From positions 1,054,001-1,118,000 of the forward strand of contig NZ_JAGTUK010000001.1 of the NCBI RefSeq assembly GCF_018224615.1: a stretch of 64,000 nucleotides of DNA, written 5' to 3'. A model generated the notes under the pieces. The model did not search any database. It was not told where the DNA came from and was given only the letters and a program-made list of their open reading frames with translations. Shown one piece after another: positions 8,707 through 17,270 of the stretch (positions are counted from its first letter, which is position 1; each line of letters starts with the position of its first letter). The position numbers were made by a program, and so were the translations under genes. The stretch is from Microbacterium paraoxydans (lineage in GTDB: Bacteria > Actinomycetota > Actinomycetes > Actinomycetales > Microbacteriaceae).

Positions 8707-10475
8707 GTCAGCAGCTCCGTCTCTCCCATGTACGCCTTGACGACGTCGGGGTTCGCGAGGACCTCCGCCTGCGGTCCGCTCGCCAGCACGCGCCCGAAGT
8801 CGAGCACCGTGAGGGTCGGGCACACCGAGCGGACCAGGTCGAGGTCGTGTTCGATGATGATGAGCGCGACGCCGTAGCGCGCCGGCAGCTCCCGCAGGCG
8901 CGCGGCCAGGGCCAGGTGCTCCTCGTGCGACAGCCCGGCGGCGGGCTCGTCGAGGATCAGCAGGCGCGGGCGGGCGGCCACGTTCGCGGCGACCTCCACG
9001 AGCCGCCGCGTCCCCACGTCCACGCTCGACAGGCGGGCGCGCGCGGGCGGGCAGCCGAAGAAGGCCAGTACCTCGTCGATGTCGGCCGCGGCGAGCCGGC
9101 GCCGCGCGACGAAGCGCACGTAGCCGCCGACCGTGAGCGCGGGCGGCACGCGGTCCTGCTGGAACGTGCGACGCAGTCCGAGGCGGGCGCGGCGGGTGGG
9201 GGAGAGCCCGGCGAGGTCGCGGTCGCCGAGCAGCACGCGGCCGTCGTGCTGGGGAAGGAAGCCGCTGATTGCGTCGACGAAGGTCGACTTGCCCGCGCCG
9301 TTGGGCCCGATCAGGCCCATGATCGACGCGGCGGGCACCTGCAGCGACACGTCGTCCAGCGCCTTCAGGGCGCCGAACCGCACGGTGAGCCCCTCGACCG
9401 TCAGCACGGGCGCGCCGTCGAGCGCCGCCTCGTCCACGGTGGCCGTGGTGGTCGTGGTGATGGCCGCCGCGTCCGCGGTCGCGTCCGGAGGCAGGGCCGA
9501 CAGCTCCGCGTTCCTGGTGCGACGGTCGGCGCGGCGGTACAGGAGGTTGCGGATGCCCTGGCCCAGGTTCGTGCCGCTGGTGAGAGCCTGCACGCCCAGC
9601 ACGCCGAACACCACGAAGCCCCAGTCCTGCGGCACCCCCCAGCGCTTGAGCAGCTCGGGCACCAGCACCCACAGGATCCCGCCGAAGATGGCCATGTCGA
9701 TCAGGTGCGCCCCCGACATGATGGCCAGCACGTACAGCGCGAGCGACTGCAGCGGGGTGAAGCTCGACGCGAACGGCAGCTGCACCTGCCCGGCCAGCAG
9801 CCCGCCCGAGATGCCGCCGAGCGCCGCCGAGACCGCGAACGCCGTGAGCTTGGCCGTGCGCACGCTCTGCCCCGCGGCCGCCGTGCCGCGCTCGGAGAAC
9901 GCCACGGCCTTCCAGCTGGCACCCCAGCGGCCGCGCTGGAGGAAGAACACCGCGAGCCCGCACACCGCGAGCACCACGATCGAGAGGAAGAAGAACTGCC
10001 GGTCGTTGGAGAACAGGCCCGGCCGCTCGACCGCGATGCCGTCGGCCGAACCGGGGAACTGGATCTGCACGAGCGTGACATCGGCGGCCGCGGCGAACCC
10101 GAGCGTCACCACCGCGAGGTTCACGCCCCGCAGTCGCAGCGCCGGCAGCCCGACGAGGATGCCCACGAGCCCTGCGGCGACGCCCCCGAGCACGAGCCAC
10201 ACCAGGAACCCGCCGGGGGCCTGCATCACGTTCAGCAGCGACACGATCCACGCGCCGACCGCGGCGAACGTGAGCTGGCACAGCGCGATCATCCCGGCGG
10301 AGCCGGTCACGATGCCGAGGCCGAGGATCGCGATGGCCGCGGTCACGGCGCTGATCGCGAGGAAGACGAAGTAGCCGGGCAGGGCAGCGCTGAGGATGGC
10401 GCCGGCGCCGATACCGACGGCGGCCACGGCGAACGGCCAGGTGAGACGGAACCAGGGGCGGTCAGCGAGCGGCAT
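8703..10475 (-). CDS. Fused LivM-type permease and LivG-type ATPase
   Basis: 590 aa encoding two subunits in one chain. Residues about 1-315 form a LivM-like permease with about 8-10 hydrophobic segments. A Thr/Ala-rich linker (320-355) leads to a LivG-like ATPase with Walker A GPNGAGKS at 390-397, Walker B LLILDEP at 506-512 and switch His at 543. The ABC signature is odd: SSVDVGTRR around 483-491 instead of the LSYGQQR of LivG, so the classic LSGGQ Ser-Gly-Gly is lost. It overlaps livF by 4 nt and livH by 14 nt. Fused LivM-LivG chains are known, but the degenerate signature deserves checking. Confidence 0.9.
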   Translation of the reverse strand: MPLADRPWFRLTWPFAVAAVGIGAGAILSAALPGYFVFLAISAVTAAIAILGLGIVTGSAGMIALCQLTFAAVGAWIVSLLNVMQAPGGFLVWLVLGGVAAGLVGILVGLPALRLRGVNLAVVTLGFAAAADVTLVQIQFPGSADGIAVERPGLFSNDRQFFFLSIVVLAVCGLAVFFLQRGRWGASWKAVAFSERGTAAAGQSVRTAKLTAFAVSAALGGISGGLLAGQVQLPFASSFTPLQSLALYVLAIMSGAHLIDMAIFGGILWVLVPELLKRWGVPQDWGFVVFGVLGVQALTSGTNLGQGIRNLLYRRADRRTRNAELSALPPDATADAAAITTTTTATVDEAALDGAPVLTVEGLTVRFGALKALDDVSLQVPAASIMGLIGPNGAGKSTFVDAISGFLPQHDGRVLLGDRDLAGLSPTRRARLGLRRTFQQDRVPPALTVGGYVRFVARRRLAAADIDEVLAFFGCPPARARLSSVDVGTRRLVEVAANVAARPRLLILDEPAAGLSHEEHLALAARLRELPARYGVALIIIEHDLDLVRSVCPTLTVLDFGRVLASGPQAEVLANPDVVKAYMGETELLT

Positions 10476-11322
10476 CCCACACCTCCTTGCGCTGCGTCCA
10501 GAGCAGCAGGACGACGATGAACAGGAACGGGAGGAAGTTGCGCACGAGCGCGACCTCGTCGATCTGGGCGACGAGTCCGCCGAGCACGCCGAGCACGAGG
10601 CCGCCGACGACGGCGAGGTCGAGGCGACGGAATCCGCCGAGCAGGGCGGCCGCGGCCGCGGGCACGATGAGCATCGACAGGCTGGTCGCGTCGTTGGACT
10701 GCGACGGCGCGACGATGATGATCGCGATGGCGCTGATCACGCCGGTCACGAACCACACCGCGATCGACAGCGGCCGCGAGCGGATGCCCAGCAGCTCGGC
10801 CGTGGTGGGGCGCTCCGACAGGGCGCGCAGCTGGGTGCCCACGCGGGTGCGGCGCAGCACGAGCCGTACGAGCAGCGCGGTCACCACGGCCATCGCCACG
10901 GTCGCGACGGTGACCTGGCTGATCACGACGCCGCCGAGCGAGAACGCGGGGCCGGCGATGATGGGCGTGAACGGCTGCGGCTTGTTGCCGAACAGGATGA
11001 ACGACAGCGAGATCAGCAGCAGCAGCGGACCCACGGTCATGGCGGAGCGGGTCGTGGTGGACGCCTCCGACAGCCAGGTCGCGGCGATGAAGCCGATGGC
11101 CGCGGCGAGCAGCCCGGCCACCAGCACGCCGAGGACCGAGCCGAGCCAGATCGGCAGCCCGAGCTCGCGCACGAACCACACAGCGGTGAACGCGCCGAAC
11201 ATCCCGGTCGCGGCCTGCGCGAAGTTCACGACCCGGACGAGCCGGGACATCAGGGTGAGGCATACGCCGAGCACGGCGTAGAGGCCGCCGGCGGCGAGTC
11301 CGGCGATGGCGCCTTGCAGCAT
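10462..11322 (-). CDS. Branched-chain-type ABC transporter permease (LivH-like)
   Basis: 286 aa with about 8 hydrophobic segments. It starts MLQGAIAGLAAGGLYAVLGV, typical for LivH, followed by RVVNFAQAATGMFGA (the 'NFAQG..M' block of the family). The EAA-like coupling loop is around ALSERPTTAELLGI. It would pair with the permease half of the LivM-LivG fusion. The start follows a 72-nt gap after the binding-protein gene that contains a strong hairpin; its stop overlaps the next gene. Confidence 0.9.
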   Translation of the reverse strand: MLQGAIAGLAAGGLYAVLGVCLTLMSRLVRVVNFAQAATGMFGAFTAVWFVRELGLPIWLGSVLGVLVAGLLAAAIGFIAATWLSEASTTTRSAMTVGPLLLLISLSFILFGNKPQPFTPIIAGPAFSLGGVVISQVTVATVAMAVVTALLVRLVLRRTRVGTQLRALSERPTTAELLGIRSRPLSIAVWFVTGVISAIAIIIVAPSQSNDATSLSMLIVPAAAAALLGGFRRLDLAVVGGLVLGVLGGLVAQIDEVALVRNFLPFLFIVVLLLWTQRKEVWDAAR

Positions 11323-11353
11323 CAGGCGTCCTTTCTGGTGAGGGGTGGTTCCT

Positions 11354-11391
11354 GAGCGCCCTTCGCCCGCGAAGCGAGACGAAGGGCGCTC
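11354..11391 (-). terminator. Intra-operon hairpin after the binding-protein gene
   Basis: Arms GAGCGCCCTTCG (11354-11365) and CGAAGGGCGCTC (11380-11391) form a perfect 12-bp stem with a 14-nt loop. It lies just past the stop of the substrate-binding-protein gene and before livH, with no U-tract. It is a plausible mRNA-stabilising or attenuating structure that lets the binding protein be made in excess. Confidence 0.65.
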
Positions 11392-11394
11392 GGG

Positions 11395-12564
11395 TCATTC
11401 GCCGATGCGGAGCCAGTCGTCCGCGACCTTCTCCCAGGCGTTCGTGCCGGACTTGAGGATGATCGGCCAGCCCGCGGTGTTCTGCGTGCCGAACGCGTAG
11501 GGCGTGCCCACCATCGGATTCTCGATCGGCTCCATGCTCTTCAGCGCCTCCGAGACGCTCTCGCGCGTGATGTCTCCGTCGATGCTCTTCAGCACCTCGA
11601 TGAAGTACGTCGCGGCGAGGTAGCCGCCCTGGCTGAACGAGGTGAGCGGGATGTCGTTCGCCTCCATCAGCTCGCGCCAGTCGGCGTTGATCTCGTTGTC
11701 GTCCGTGAACGGGTAGAACTCGGCGGGGACGTAGATGCCCGCCCCCGCGTCGTCGATCGCGTCGGCGAAGTTCTCGCTGTAGACGCTCGTGAGGTACAGC
11801 CAGGTCACGTCGTCCCAGCCCTGGGCGTTCGCGGCCTTGACCTGACCGATCGCGTCGGGCTCGACCGGGTTGATCGCGAGCGCCTTGCAGCCCTGGTCGC
11901 GCGCCTTGACGATGTACGGCGTGTAGTCCGAGGCGCCGTAGGGCACGGTGTCGTCGATGTACTTCGGCTCCTTGCCGGTGATCTCGGTCCACTTGTCGAT
12001 CGCGGCCTGGTAGGTCGGCCGCGTCGAGCCGGCGATCTCCAGCAGGATGCAGATGTCGTCGAGGCCGAGCACCTCGGAGCCGTACTGCAGCGTGAGGGTC
12101 ATGTCGTTGAACGGGCCGACGTTGGCGGGGGAGATGTTGTCGCTGTCGAAGCAGCCGGTGTCGACGCCGATGCCGGGCAGCGACAGGATGCCCTCCTGCT
12201 CGTAGTACTTGGCGTTGATCTCGCACTCGATCAGGCTCGCGGAGCCCACGAGCGCGACCGCTCCGTCGCTGCCGACGATCTCGCGTGCCGAGGCGGTGGC
12301 CGTGGCCGGGTCGCCCTTGTCGTCGAGCATCTTGTACTCGATCATGCGTCCGTCGAGACCGCCCTCCTCGTTGAAGGCGTCGAACACGGCCGCCGCGGCC
12401 TGAGAGGCCTCGGGGAACGTCGCCGGTCCGCTGATCGTGTTGACCGAGCCGACGACGATGGGGGCGCCGTCGCCCCCGCCTGCGCCGTCCCCGCCGGCGC
12501 AGCCGGCGAGAGCCATGGCCGCCACGGCGAGGACTGCCGCGGTGCCGGTTGCTCGTCTGTTCAT
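11395..12564 (-). CDS. ABC transporter substrate-binding lipoprotein (LivJ/HAAT type)
   Basis: 389 aa. The signal peptide ends in lipobox LAGC with Cys at residue 22, predicting a lipid-anchored extracytoplasmic receptor. The mature part begins PIVVGSVNTISGP and contains GDPATATASAREIV, as in periplasmic-binding type I proteins of the hydrophobic amino acid/amide family. I chose the ATG at 12564 (SD AGGAAG); the longer open frame upstream overlaps the SnoaL gene and is not protein-like. Ligand unknown. It supplies LivH/LivMG/LivF encoded downstream. Confidence 0.9.
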   Translation of the reverse strand: MNRRATGTAAVLAVAAMALAGCAGGDGAGGGDGAPIVVGSVNTISGPATFPEASQAAAAVFDAFNEEGGLDGRMIEYKMLDDKGDPATATASAREIVGSDGAVALVGSASLIECEINAKYYEQEGILSLPGIGVDTGCFDSDNISPANVGPFNDMTLTLQYGSEVLGLDDICILLEIAGSTRPTYQAAIDKWTEITGKEPKYIDDTVPYGASDYTPYIVKARDQGCKALAINPVEPDAIGQVKAANAQGWDDVTWLYLTSVYSENFADAIDDAGAGIYVPAEFYPFTDDNEINADWRELMEANDIPLTSFSQGGYLAATYFIEVLKSIDGDITRESVSEALKSMEPIENPMVGTPYAFGTQNTAGWPIILKSGTNAWEKVADDWLRIGE

Positions 12565-12640
12565 GTGCTTCCTGCCTCTCGTGTTCGTGTTCGTGGTGCT
12601 GTGTGTCGTGCGGGCGCGCGGTGCGGTGGGGCGCCGGTGC

Positions 12641-13030
12641 TCAGTCGTGCAGCGCGCGGTTGACCAGCTCGGTGTCGGTGAACTGCTCGAACGCGACGAT
12701 CTCGCCGTCCGCCACGCGCCAGACGTGGGCGACGCGCGCCGCGAAGAACCGCCCGGTGCGCTTGTACGTGCCGGAGTAGGTGCCGATGCCGACCACCACG
12801 TCGCCGCCGTCGACCACCTCGTCGATCGCGACGGTGTAGTCGTCCCACTCCTCCTGGATGCGGGCGAACACGTTCTCGGCCACCGCGTCGGGGCCGATGT
12901 AGGTGCCCGCGTACGGGAAGCCGGCGGCCTCGGTCCACTCGATGTCGGCGGCGAACGGCGCGAGCATGCCGTCGAGGTCGCCTCGGTCGTTCGCGGCGTA
13001 GTGGCTGCGCACCAGGTCTGCATTGCTCAT
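12641..13030 (-). CDS. SnoaL-like / NTF2-fold protein
   Basis: 129 aa, the size of single-domain SnoaL-like polyketide cyclase or ketosteroid-isomerase-type proteins. The N-terminal RSHYAANDRGDLDGMLAPFAADIEWTE and central W/D-containing strands (HVWRVADGEIVAFEQFTDT) are the usual NTF2-fold pattern. The catalytic role is unknown; members isomerise, cyclise or hydrolyse small hydrophobic molecules. SD GAGGAGACC precedes ATG 13030. It lies 15 nt after the second MoaF gene and 76 nt before the binding-protein gene, so it belongs to the same operon. Confidence 0.83.
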   Translation of the reverse strand: MSNADLVRSHYAANDRGDLDGMLAPFAADIEWTEAAGFPYAGTYIGPDAVAENVFARIQEEWDDYTVAIDEVVDGGDVVVGIGTYSGTYKRTGRFFAARVAHVWRVADGEIVAFEQFTDTELVNRALHD

Positions 13031-13045
13031 CGTGGTCTCCTCGGC

Positions 13046-13834
13046 TCAGACGGGCTGCACGTCGGGGTAGGCGACGGTGCCCAGGGGGTAGATGCGGCCG
13101 CCGGCGCGCGAGTGCTCCGACTCCCCGTCGCCGTTGAGACCGAGGAAGATGCCCGTGGTCTGCAGCTGGTAGCCGAGGTCGTGCAGCCACACGCTCGCGA
13201 CGGCGATGCGGAACTCGCGGAAGCAGAACAGGTACAGGCCGTCCGCGAACTTCCACACGGTCGACAGGTCCATGTCGCCGTGACCGCGCTGCACCCCCTC
13301 CAGGCACTGCCAGGCGTAGCGCTGACTGGACACGTACACGTGCTCGTACAGGTGGTGCGGGCTGTAGCGGTAGACGTTGCGCTTGCCGATGAGGTCGCGG
13401 CTCGGGCCGGGGACCTCGCCGCTCGCCGGGGCGCCGTCGATCGTGGCGGCCCAGAAGTCCTGCCCGACCTGCGGCGTGCCGTCCACGGCCTCCGCGGCGA
13501 TGCGCGAGCGCACCACGGTCGCCCGGCGGGTGGTGCTCGAGAACACGACCGTGAGGGCTTCGCGCTCGCGGCTCTCGAACGGGATGTTGACGAACACGAC
13601 GTCGTCGCGCACGCGCACCGCGTCGTAGGGGTCGCGGCCCGAGGAGCCCAGGCCCTCCCAGGTGACGGCGTCCTCGTCGAAGCGGAGCGCGAGGCGGCCG
13701 CCGTCGTCGAGCGTGAGATGGATCGCGGTGCCGGCGAGGCCGGTGCTGGGCAGCCGGTAGGTGTCGATGCCGGCGGCGAACTCGTCGTAGGTGCGCCATT
13801 CGTCCAGCGCGGGATCGGTCGAGAGGTCGGTCAT
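13046..13834 (-). CDS. MoaF family protein (second copy)
   Basis: 262 aa. C-terminal blocks DLIGKRNVYRYSPHHLYEHVYVS, QRYAWQCLEGVQRGHGDMD and LYLFCFREFRIAVASVWL align with those of the MoaF-like protein at 3109, with clear divergence. Both MoaF domains are present. It heads the operon MoaF - SnoaL - binding protein - LivH - LivMG - LivF, so a MoaF protein is here tied to an uptake system. The molecular function is not known. SD CAGGAC precedes ATG 13834. Confidence 0.82.
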   Translation of the reverse strand: MTDLSTDPALDEWRTYDEFAAGIDTYRLPSTGLAGTAIHLTLDDGGRLALRFDEDAVTWEGLGSSGRDPYDAVRVRDDVVFVNIPFESREREALTVVFSSTTRRATVVRSRIAAEAVDGTPQVGQDFWAATIDGAPASGEVPGPSRDLIGKRNVYRYSPHHLYEHVYVSSQRYAWQCLEGVQRGHGDMDLSTVWKFADGLYLFCFREFRIAVASVWLHDLGYQLQTTGIFLGLNGDGESEHSRAGGRIYPLGTVAYPDVQPV

Positions 13835-14116
13835 GGGGGTCCTGACGTCGCACGCGGCGGGGCTCCGTCGCCCCGGGCACCGCGTCGTCGCGGTGCGCTT
13901 GCCTCATGCTCCGGCGCGGTCGGGGGAGCCCTCAAGGGCGCGGCATCCATCGCGCGCCGAGAGTCAACCGGCGTGCCCTCCCGGGCAAGTCCGGAGTCTC
14001 TCCCGTTGCGGGGAGGGCGCGGGTGCCGGCGGGCGGCGCGGCCGGGAACGACGGGACGCCGCGGCGCGCCGGGTCAGGGGGCGCGGGCGGAGAGGCGCGG
14101 TCGGGACCGCCGCGGG
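13835..14116 (-). other. 282-nt intergenic region between araC-like gene and MoaF operon
   Basis: Noncoding on both strands as far as I can see. It must contain the end of the AraC transcript and the promoter of the 13834 operon. A short CTCCC-GTTGC-GGGAG-type hairpin lies near 13993-14010. A TTGACT hexamer is present on the minus strand near 13964, but no convincing -10 box is correctly spaced. I see no clear operator. Confidence 0.4.
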
Positions 14117-15073
14117 TCAGTGCGTGCTGCGGTACTCGCTGGGCGAGACGCCGTAGGCGGTCTTGAACGCCCGGCTGAAGTGCGCGGCGTCGACGAAGCC
14201 CCAGCGGGCGGCGATGGCGGCGACGGGGCGGTCGGCGAGCATGGGGTCGAGCAGATCGCGGCGGCACTGCTCCAGGCGGCGCGTGCGGATCCAGGTCGAC
14301 ACCGTCACGCCCTGCTCCTGGAACAGCCCGTGGAGGTGCCGCGTGGAGATGAAGTGGGCGGCGGCGATGGTCGCCGGTCCCAGGTCGGTCGAGGCGAGGT
14401 GGCGGTCGATGTGCGCGCGGATGCGCTGCATGAGCGCGCGGTGCGGATCGGCCGAGGCCTGATCGAGCCCGAGCTCGCGCGTGAAGACGGTCGTGACGAG
14501 GTCGAGCGCGCTGTGCGCGAGGCGGGCACCGGTCGTGCCGGCGAGCTGGTCGAGGTTGCCGGCGAGTTGCGTGAGGTAGGGCACGACCATGCTGCCCAGT
14601 CCCTCCTGGCCGGAGATACGCACGGCCGTGAGCTGGCCGATCATGTCGGCGGGCAGGCTGATGAGGTGCTTGGGGAACATCACGACCATGGTGCGGAAGT
14701 CCTGGTCGAACACGAGCGAGTAGGGCCGGTCGGTGTCGTACACGGCCAGGTCGCCGGGCTGCAGCACGGCCTCCCTGTCGTCCTGGATCAGCAGACCGGT
14801 GCCGGCGAGCATGAGGCTGACCTTGAAGTACGAGCGGTCACCCCGCGCGATCAGCTCCGTGGTGCGCTCGACCACGTGCGACGTGGCGCGGATGTCGTTC
14901 ACGTGCACCTCGTCGACCGAGGCGCCGCGGATCACGCCGCGGAACTGGTCGGCACCCGCGGTGGAGACCTGCAGGGGGACGAACGACTCGGAGACGGCGG
15001 CGCGGAAATCACTGATGTTGCGCGCGACCAGGGTCGACACCGATTCGGCGGGGGCGGCGAGTGCACCGTTCAT
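14117..15073 (-). CDS. AraC family regulator with FeaR-like (AraC_binding_2) sensor domain
   Basis: 318 aa. Residues about 20-200 form an AraC-binding-like domain (FKVSLMLAGTGLLIQDDREAVLQPGDLAVYDTDRPYSL block). Residues about 210-318 carry the double HTH ending WGFVDAAHFSRAFKTAYGVSPSEYRS, a standard AraC/XylS finish. E. coli FeaR, which activates tyramine/phenylethylamine oxidase, has this architecture. It lies 282 nt upstream of the MoaF/ABC operon on the same strand and is divergent from a DUF998 gene. SD GAGGTGATC precedes ATG 15073. It probably activates the nearby catabolic operons; this is inferred. Confidence 0.88.
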   Translation of the reverse strand: MNGALAAPAESVSTLVARNISDFRAAVSESFVPLQVSTAGADQFRGVIRGASVDEVHVNDIRATSHVVERTTELIARGDRSYFKVSLMLAGTGLLIQDDREAVLQPGDLAVYDTDRPYSLVFDQDFRTMVVMFPKHLISLPADMIGQLTAVRISGQEGLGSMVVPYLTQLAGNLDQLAGTTGARLAHSALDLVTTVFTRELGLDQASADPHRALMQRIRAHIDRHLASTDLGPATIAAAHFISTRHLHGLFQEQGVTVSTWIRTRRLEQCRRDLLDPMLADRPVAAIAARWGFVDAAHFSRAFKTAYGVSPSEYRSTH

Positions 15074-15094
15074 GACTGATCACCTCGGGCTGGT

Positions 15095-15124
15095 GGAACG
15101 ACGACGTTGTATACGATCCGTTCC
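15095..15124. promoter_or_regulatory. Inverted repeat upstream of the AraC-type gene
   Basis: GGAACG (15095-15100) and CGTTCC (15119-15124) flank an 18-nt spacer that itself contains TTGTATAC. It lies in the 103-nt gap between the divergent AraC and DUF998 genes. It is a candidate operator for autoregulation or for a GntR-type regulator (the TTGTATAC core is often seen in such sites). Confidence 0.4.
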
Positions 15125-15163
15125 GCGATGCTATCACCGGGACCGCGGGAGCGGGATGCCTTC

Positions 15164-15169
15164 TAGGAT
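15164..15169 (+). promoter_or_regulatory. Leaderless -10 box of the DUF998 gene
   Basis: TAGGAT with a 7-nt spacer before the GTG at 15177. This spacing decides the start in favour of GTG 15177 over the ATG at 15168, which overlaps the box. Confidence 0.55.
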
Positions 15170-15176
15170 GTGGTCC

Positions 15177-16331
15177 GTGAGTGACGGGGCGATGAGGATG
15201 CTCGCGGATCGGGTCGTGCGGGTGCTGCGGCAGGTGCGCGGACCGGGCACACCTGAGGCGGTGTACGAGGCGACGGCGCTGATCGTGGGGGCGGCCTTCC
15301 TGGTGCTCGGGTTCGTCGTGGCGCTGCCCGTCTTCTGGGGGCACGAGCTGTCCATCAGTGGCGCGGGGTCGATCGGGGTGTTCGCGGCCTACGGCGGCGC
15401 GGCGACCGCGGCCATCGCGTTCGCGCTCGGGCGGCTCGCGGTGCGCCCGGAGCGTGGTGACCCCGCCGTCGCGCGCGACGGCTTCAGCGTGCCGGGCGAC
15501 CGCCTGCGCTGGTACGACCTGATCGCGATCGCGTTCGCCCACGCCGCGATCGCCTACCTGGGCTGGCTGGGCATCGCCGAGCTGCTGGAGCGCAGTTTCG
15601 TGGACGCTCCCGTGTTCCCGTTCCCCGGCGCGATCCTGATGGCGGTGGCCTTCGCCCTCACGTCGTACGTGTCGTTCCTCAGCGCGGTGGCCCTGACTCC
15701 GATGGTGCTGTCGCTCGTGCTGGCGGTGTTCCTCGTGGTCGGCGCGTTCGCGAGCATGCTGGCCTCCAGCGACGTGCACTGGTGGCGCGACAACCTGTCG
15801 GCGCTGGGCATGAGCAGCAACAGCGCCTCGGTGGCCTTCAACGCGACGCTCGTGATCGCGGGCGTCATGGTCACAACGATCGCCCGGTACGCCACGGCCG
15901 GACTCCCCGCCGACGACCGGGCCGAGCGCCGCGGACGCCTCGTGGTGCGCGGCGGACTGATCCTGATGGGGATCTTCCTCGCGTGCGTCGGACTGTTCCC
16001 GGTGGACGAGTTCTTCCTGCTGCACAACACGGTCGCGACCGGCATGGCCGTGGTGTTCGCGGTGGTCGTGGTGGGGCTGCCGTGGTTCCTGCCCACCATC
16101 CCGCGCGTGTTCGTCGGCCTCGGCTGGGCGTACGTGCTGGTGATCGCGCTGCTCGGCGCGTTCTTCGCCGTGGGCTACTACAACCTGACGGCGGTCGAGC
16201 TGATCGCGGCGGTGCTGATCTTCAGCTGGATCATCGTGTTCCTGCGCACGGCGGGCTCGATCGGGCCGCGCACGCCGTCCGCGGCCCAGGTGCGACGCGC
16301 GGCCGCGGATGCGCCTGCCGCGCACGGCTGA
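15177..16331 (+). CDS. DUF998-type integral membrane protein
   Basis: 384 aa with about 10 hydrophobic segments in two groups. The blocks HWWRDNLSALGMSS and LFPVDEFFLLHNTVATGMAV resemble the 'NT.S.LG' and 'H...A' features of DUF998 membrane proteins. Function unknown. The start is taken as GTG 15177 because of the leaderless TAGGAT box; ATG 15168 and ATG 15192 are alternatives. It converges on the RpiR-type gene with 24 nt between stops. Confidence 0.75.
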   Translation: MSDGAMRMLADRVVRVLRQVRGPGTPEAVYEATALIVGAAFLVLGFVVALPVFWGHELSISGAGSIGVFAAYGGAATAAIAFALGRLAVRPERGDPAVARDGFSVPGDRLRWYDLIAIAFAHAAIAYLGWLGIAELLERSFVDAPVFPFPGAILMAVAFALTSYVSFLSAVALTPMVLSLVLAVFLVVGAFASMLASSDVHWWRDNLSALGMSSNSASVAFNATLVIAGVMVTTIARYATAGLPADDRAERRGRLVVRGGLILMGIFLACVGLFPVDEFFLLHNTVATGMAVVFAVVVVGLPWFLPTIPRVFVGLGWAYVLVIALLGAFFAVGYYNLTAVELIAAVLIFSWIIVFLRTAGSIGPRTPSAAQVRRAAADAPAAHG

Positions 16332-16355
16332 CGGGACGCGGGCCCGGACGAGGCC

Positions 16356-17213
16356 TCAGTCGCGCAGCACGTGCGTGGCCTGGCGGGTGCGACGCAGCGC
16401 GTCGACCGTCTCGGCGTAGCGGCGCTTGGCCACGCCGATGAACAGGCAGTCGACCAGGGTGAGCTGGGCGATGCGGCTGACCATGGCGCCCGCACGGAAC
16501 GTGGATTCGCGGACCTCGGTGAACAGCGCATGGTCGGCGGCGTGCGCGAGCGCGGAGTCCTTGGCCGAGGTCACGGCGACGGTGGCGGCGCCGTTCGCGC
16601 GTGCGGACTCCAGGAAGCGCACGGTCTCGAGCGTGGACCCGGCGTGCGAGAAGCCGATCGCGACCGTGGGGGCGGTGTGCAGCACGGTCGCGGCGACGGC
16701 CTCGTGCGGGTCGGCGAGCAGGTGCGCGTTGCGGCCGACGCGCAGCAGCTTGTGCGCCAGGTCTTCCGCCACGAACTGGCTCGCGCCGATGCCGTACAGC
16801 AGGATGCGGTCGGCGCTGTCGATCGCCTCGATCGCGGCCTCGAGCACGTCGAAGTCGAGCTGTGCCACGGTCTCCTCGATCGCCAGGAGCTCGAGCGCCG
16901 CGAGCTTGGACACGGCCTCCTGCAGCGTGTCGTCTTCGGCGATCTCGGAGCCGAAGGCGCCGCGGGCGGAGAACTGCGCGGCCTCCTTGCCGAGCTCGGT
17001 CGCGAGGGCCATGCGCAGCGGGGCGTAGCCGCTGAAGCCGATCGCCCGGCAGAACCGCACGACGGAGGCGACGGAGGTGTGGCACTTCTCGGCGAGCTCG
17101 TTGATGGTCGTGTCGATCACGATCGAGGGGTTCTCGCGCACCACGGTCGCGATGCGGGCGAGCGAGGGCGGGAGCGTCGATGCGGCCGCTTCGATCGTCG
17201 ACTGGATGCTCAA
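16356..17213 (-). CDS. RpiR/MurR family regulator (HTH + SIS domain)
   Basis: 285 aa. The N-terminal HTH_6 domain (about 1-77, with TINELAEKCHTSVASVVRFCRAIGFSGY) is followed by a SIS sugar-phosphate isomerase domain (about 125-265, with LYGIGASQFVAEDLAHKL and GFSHAGSTLETV). The start is a rare TTG at 17213 with a strong GGAGG 6 nt upstream. It is divergent from a kinase-murQ operon, so MurNAc-6-phosphate or a related sugar phosphate is the likely effector, as for E. coli MurR. Confidence 0.9.
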   Translation of the reverse strand: MSIQSTIEAAASTLPPSLARIATVVRENPSIVIDTTINELAEKCHTSVASVVRFCRAIGFSGYAPLRMALATELGKEAAQFSARGAFGSEIAEDDTLQEAVSKLAALELLAIEETVAQLDFDVLEAAIEAIDSADRILLYGIGASQFVAEDLAHKLLRVGRNAHLLADPHEAVAATVLHTAPTVAIGFSHAGSTLETVRFLESARANGAATVAVTSAKDSALAHAADHALFTEVRESTFRAGAMVSRIAQLTLVDCLFIGVAKRRYAETVDALRRTRQATHVLRD

Positions 17214-17270
17214 TCGGTCCTCCGGGGATGTGGGATTCTCAAGTATGTCGCGACGGGGTCAGGACTCGAA

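Noticed and set aside
11771..11790. Further copy of the GTAGAC operator half (TGTAGACGCTC)
   Set aside because: It is inside the binding-protein coding sequence, lacks the TTCCAC half and has no promoter context.
3109..13834. Molybdenum cofactor biosynthesis role for the two MoaF genes
   Set aside because: No other molybdenum cofactor gene lies in the window and the operon partners are transport and catabolic genes; the name comes from the Klebsiella monoamine locus.
15168..15176. ATG 15168 as start of the DUF998 gene
   Set aside because: It overlaps the TAGGAT -10 box; GTG 15177 at a 7-nt distance fits the leaderless pattern better.
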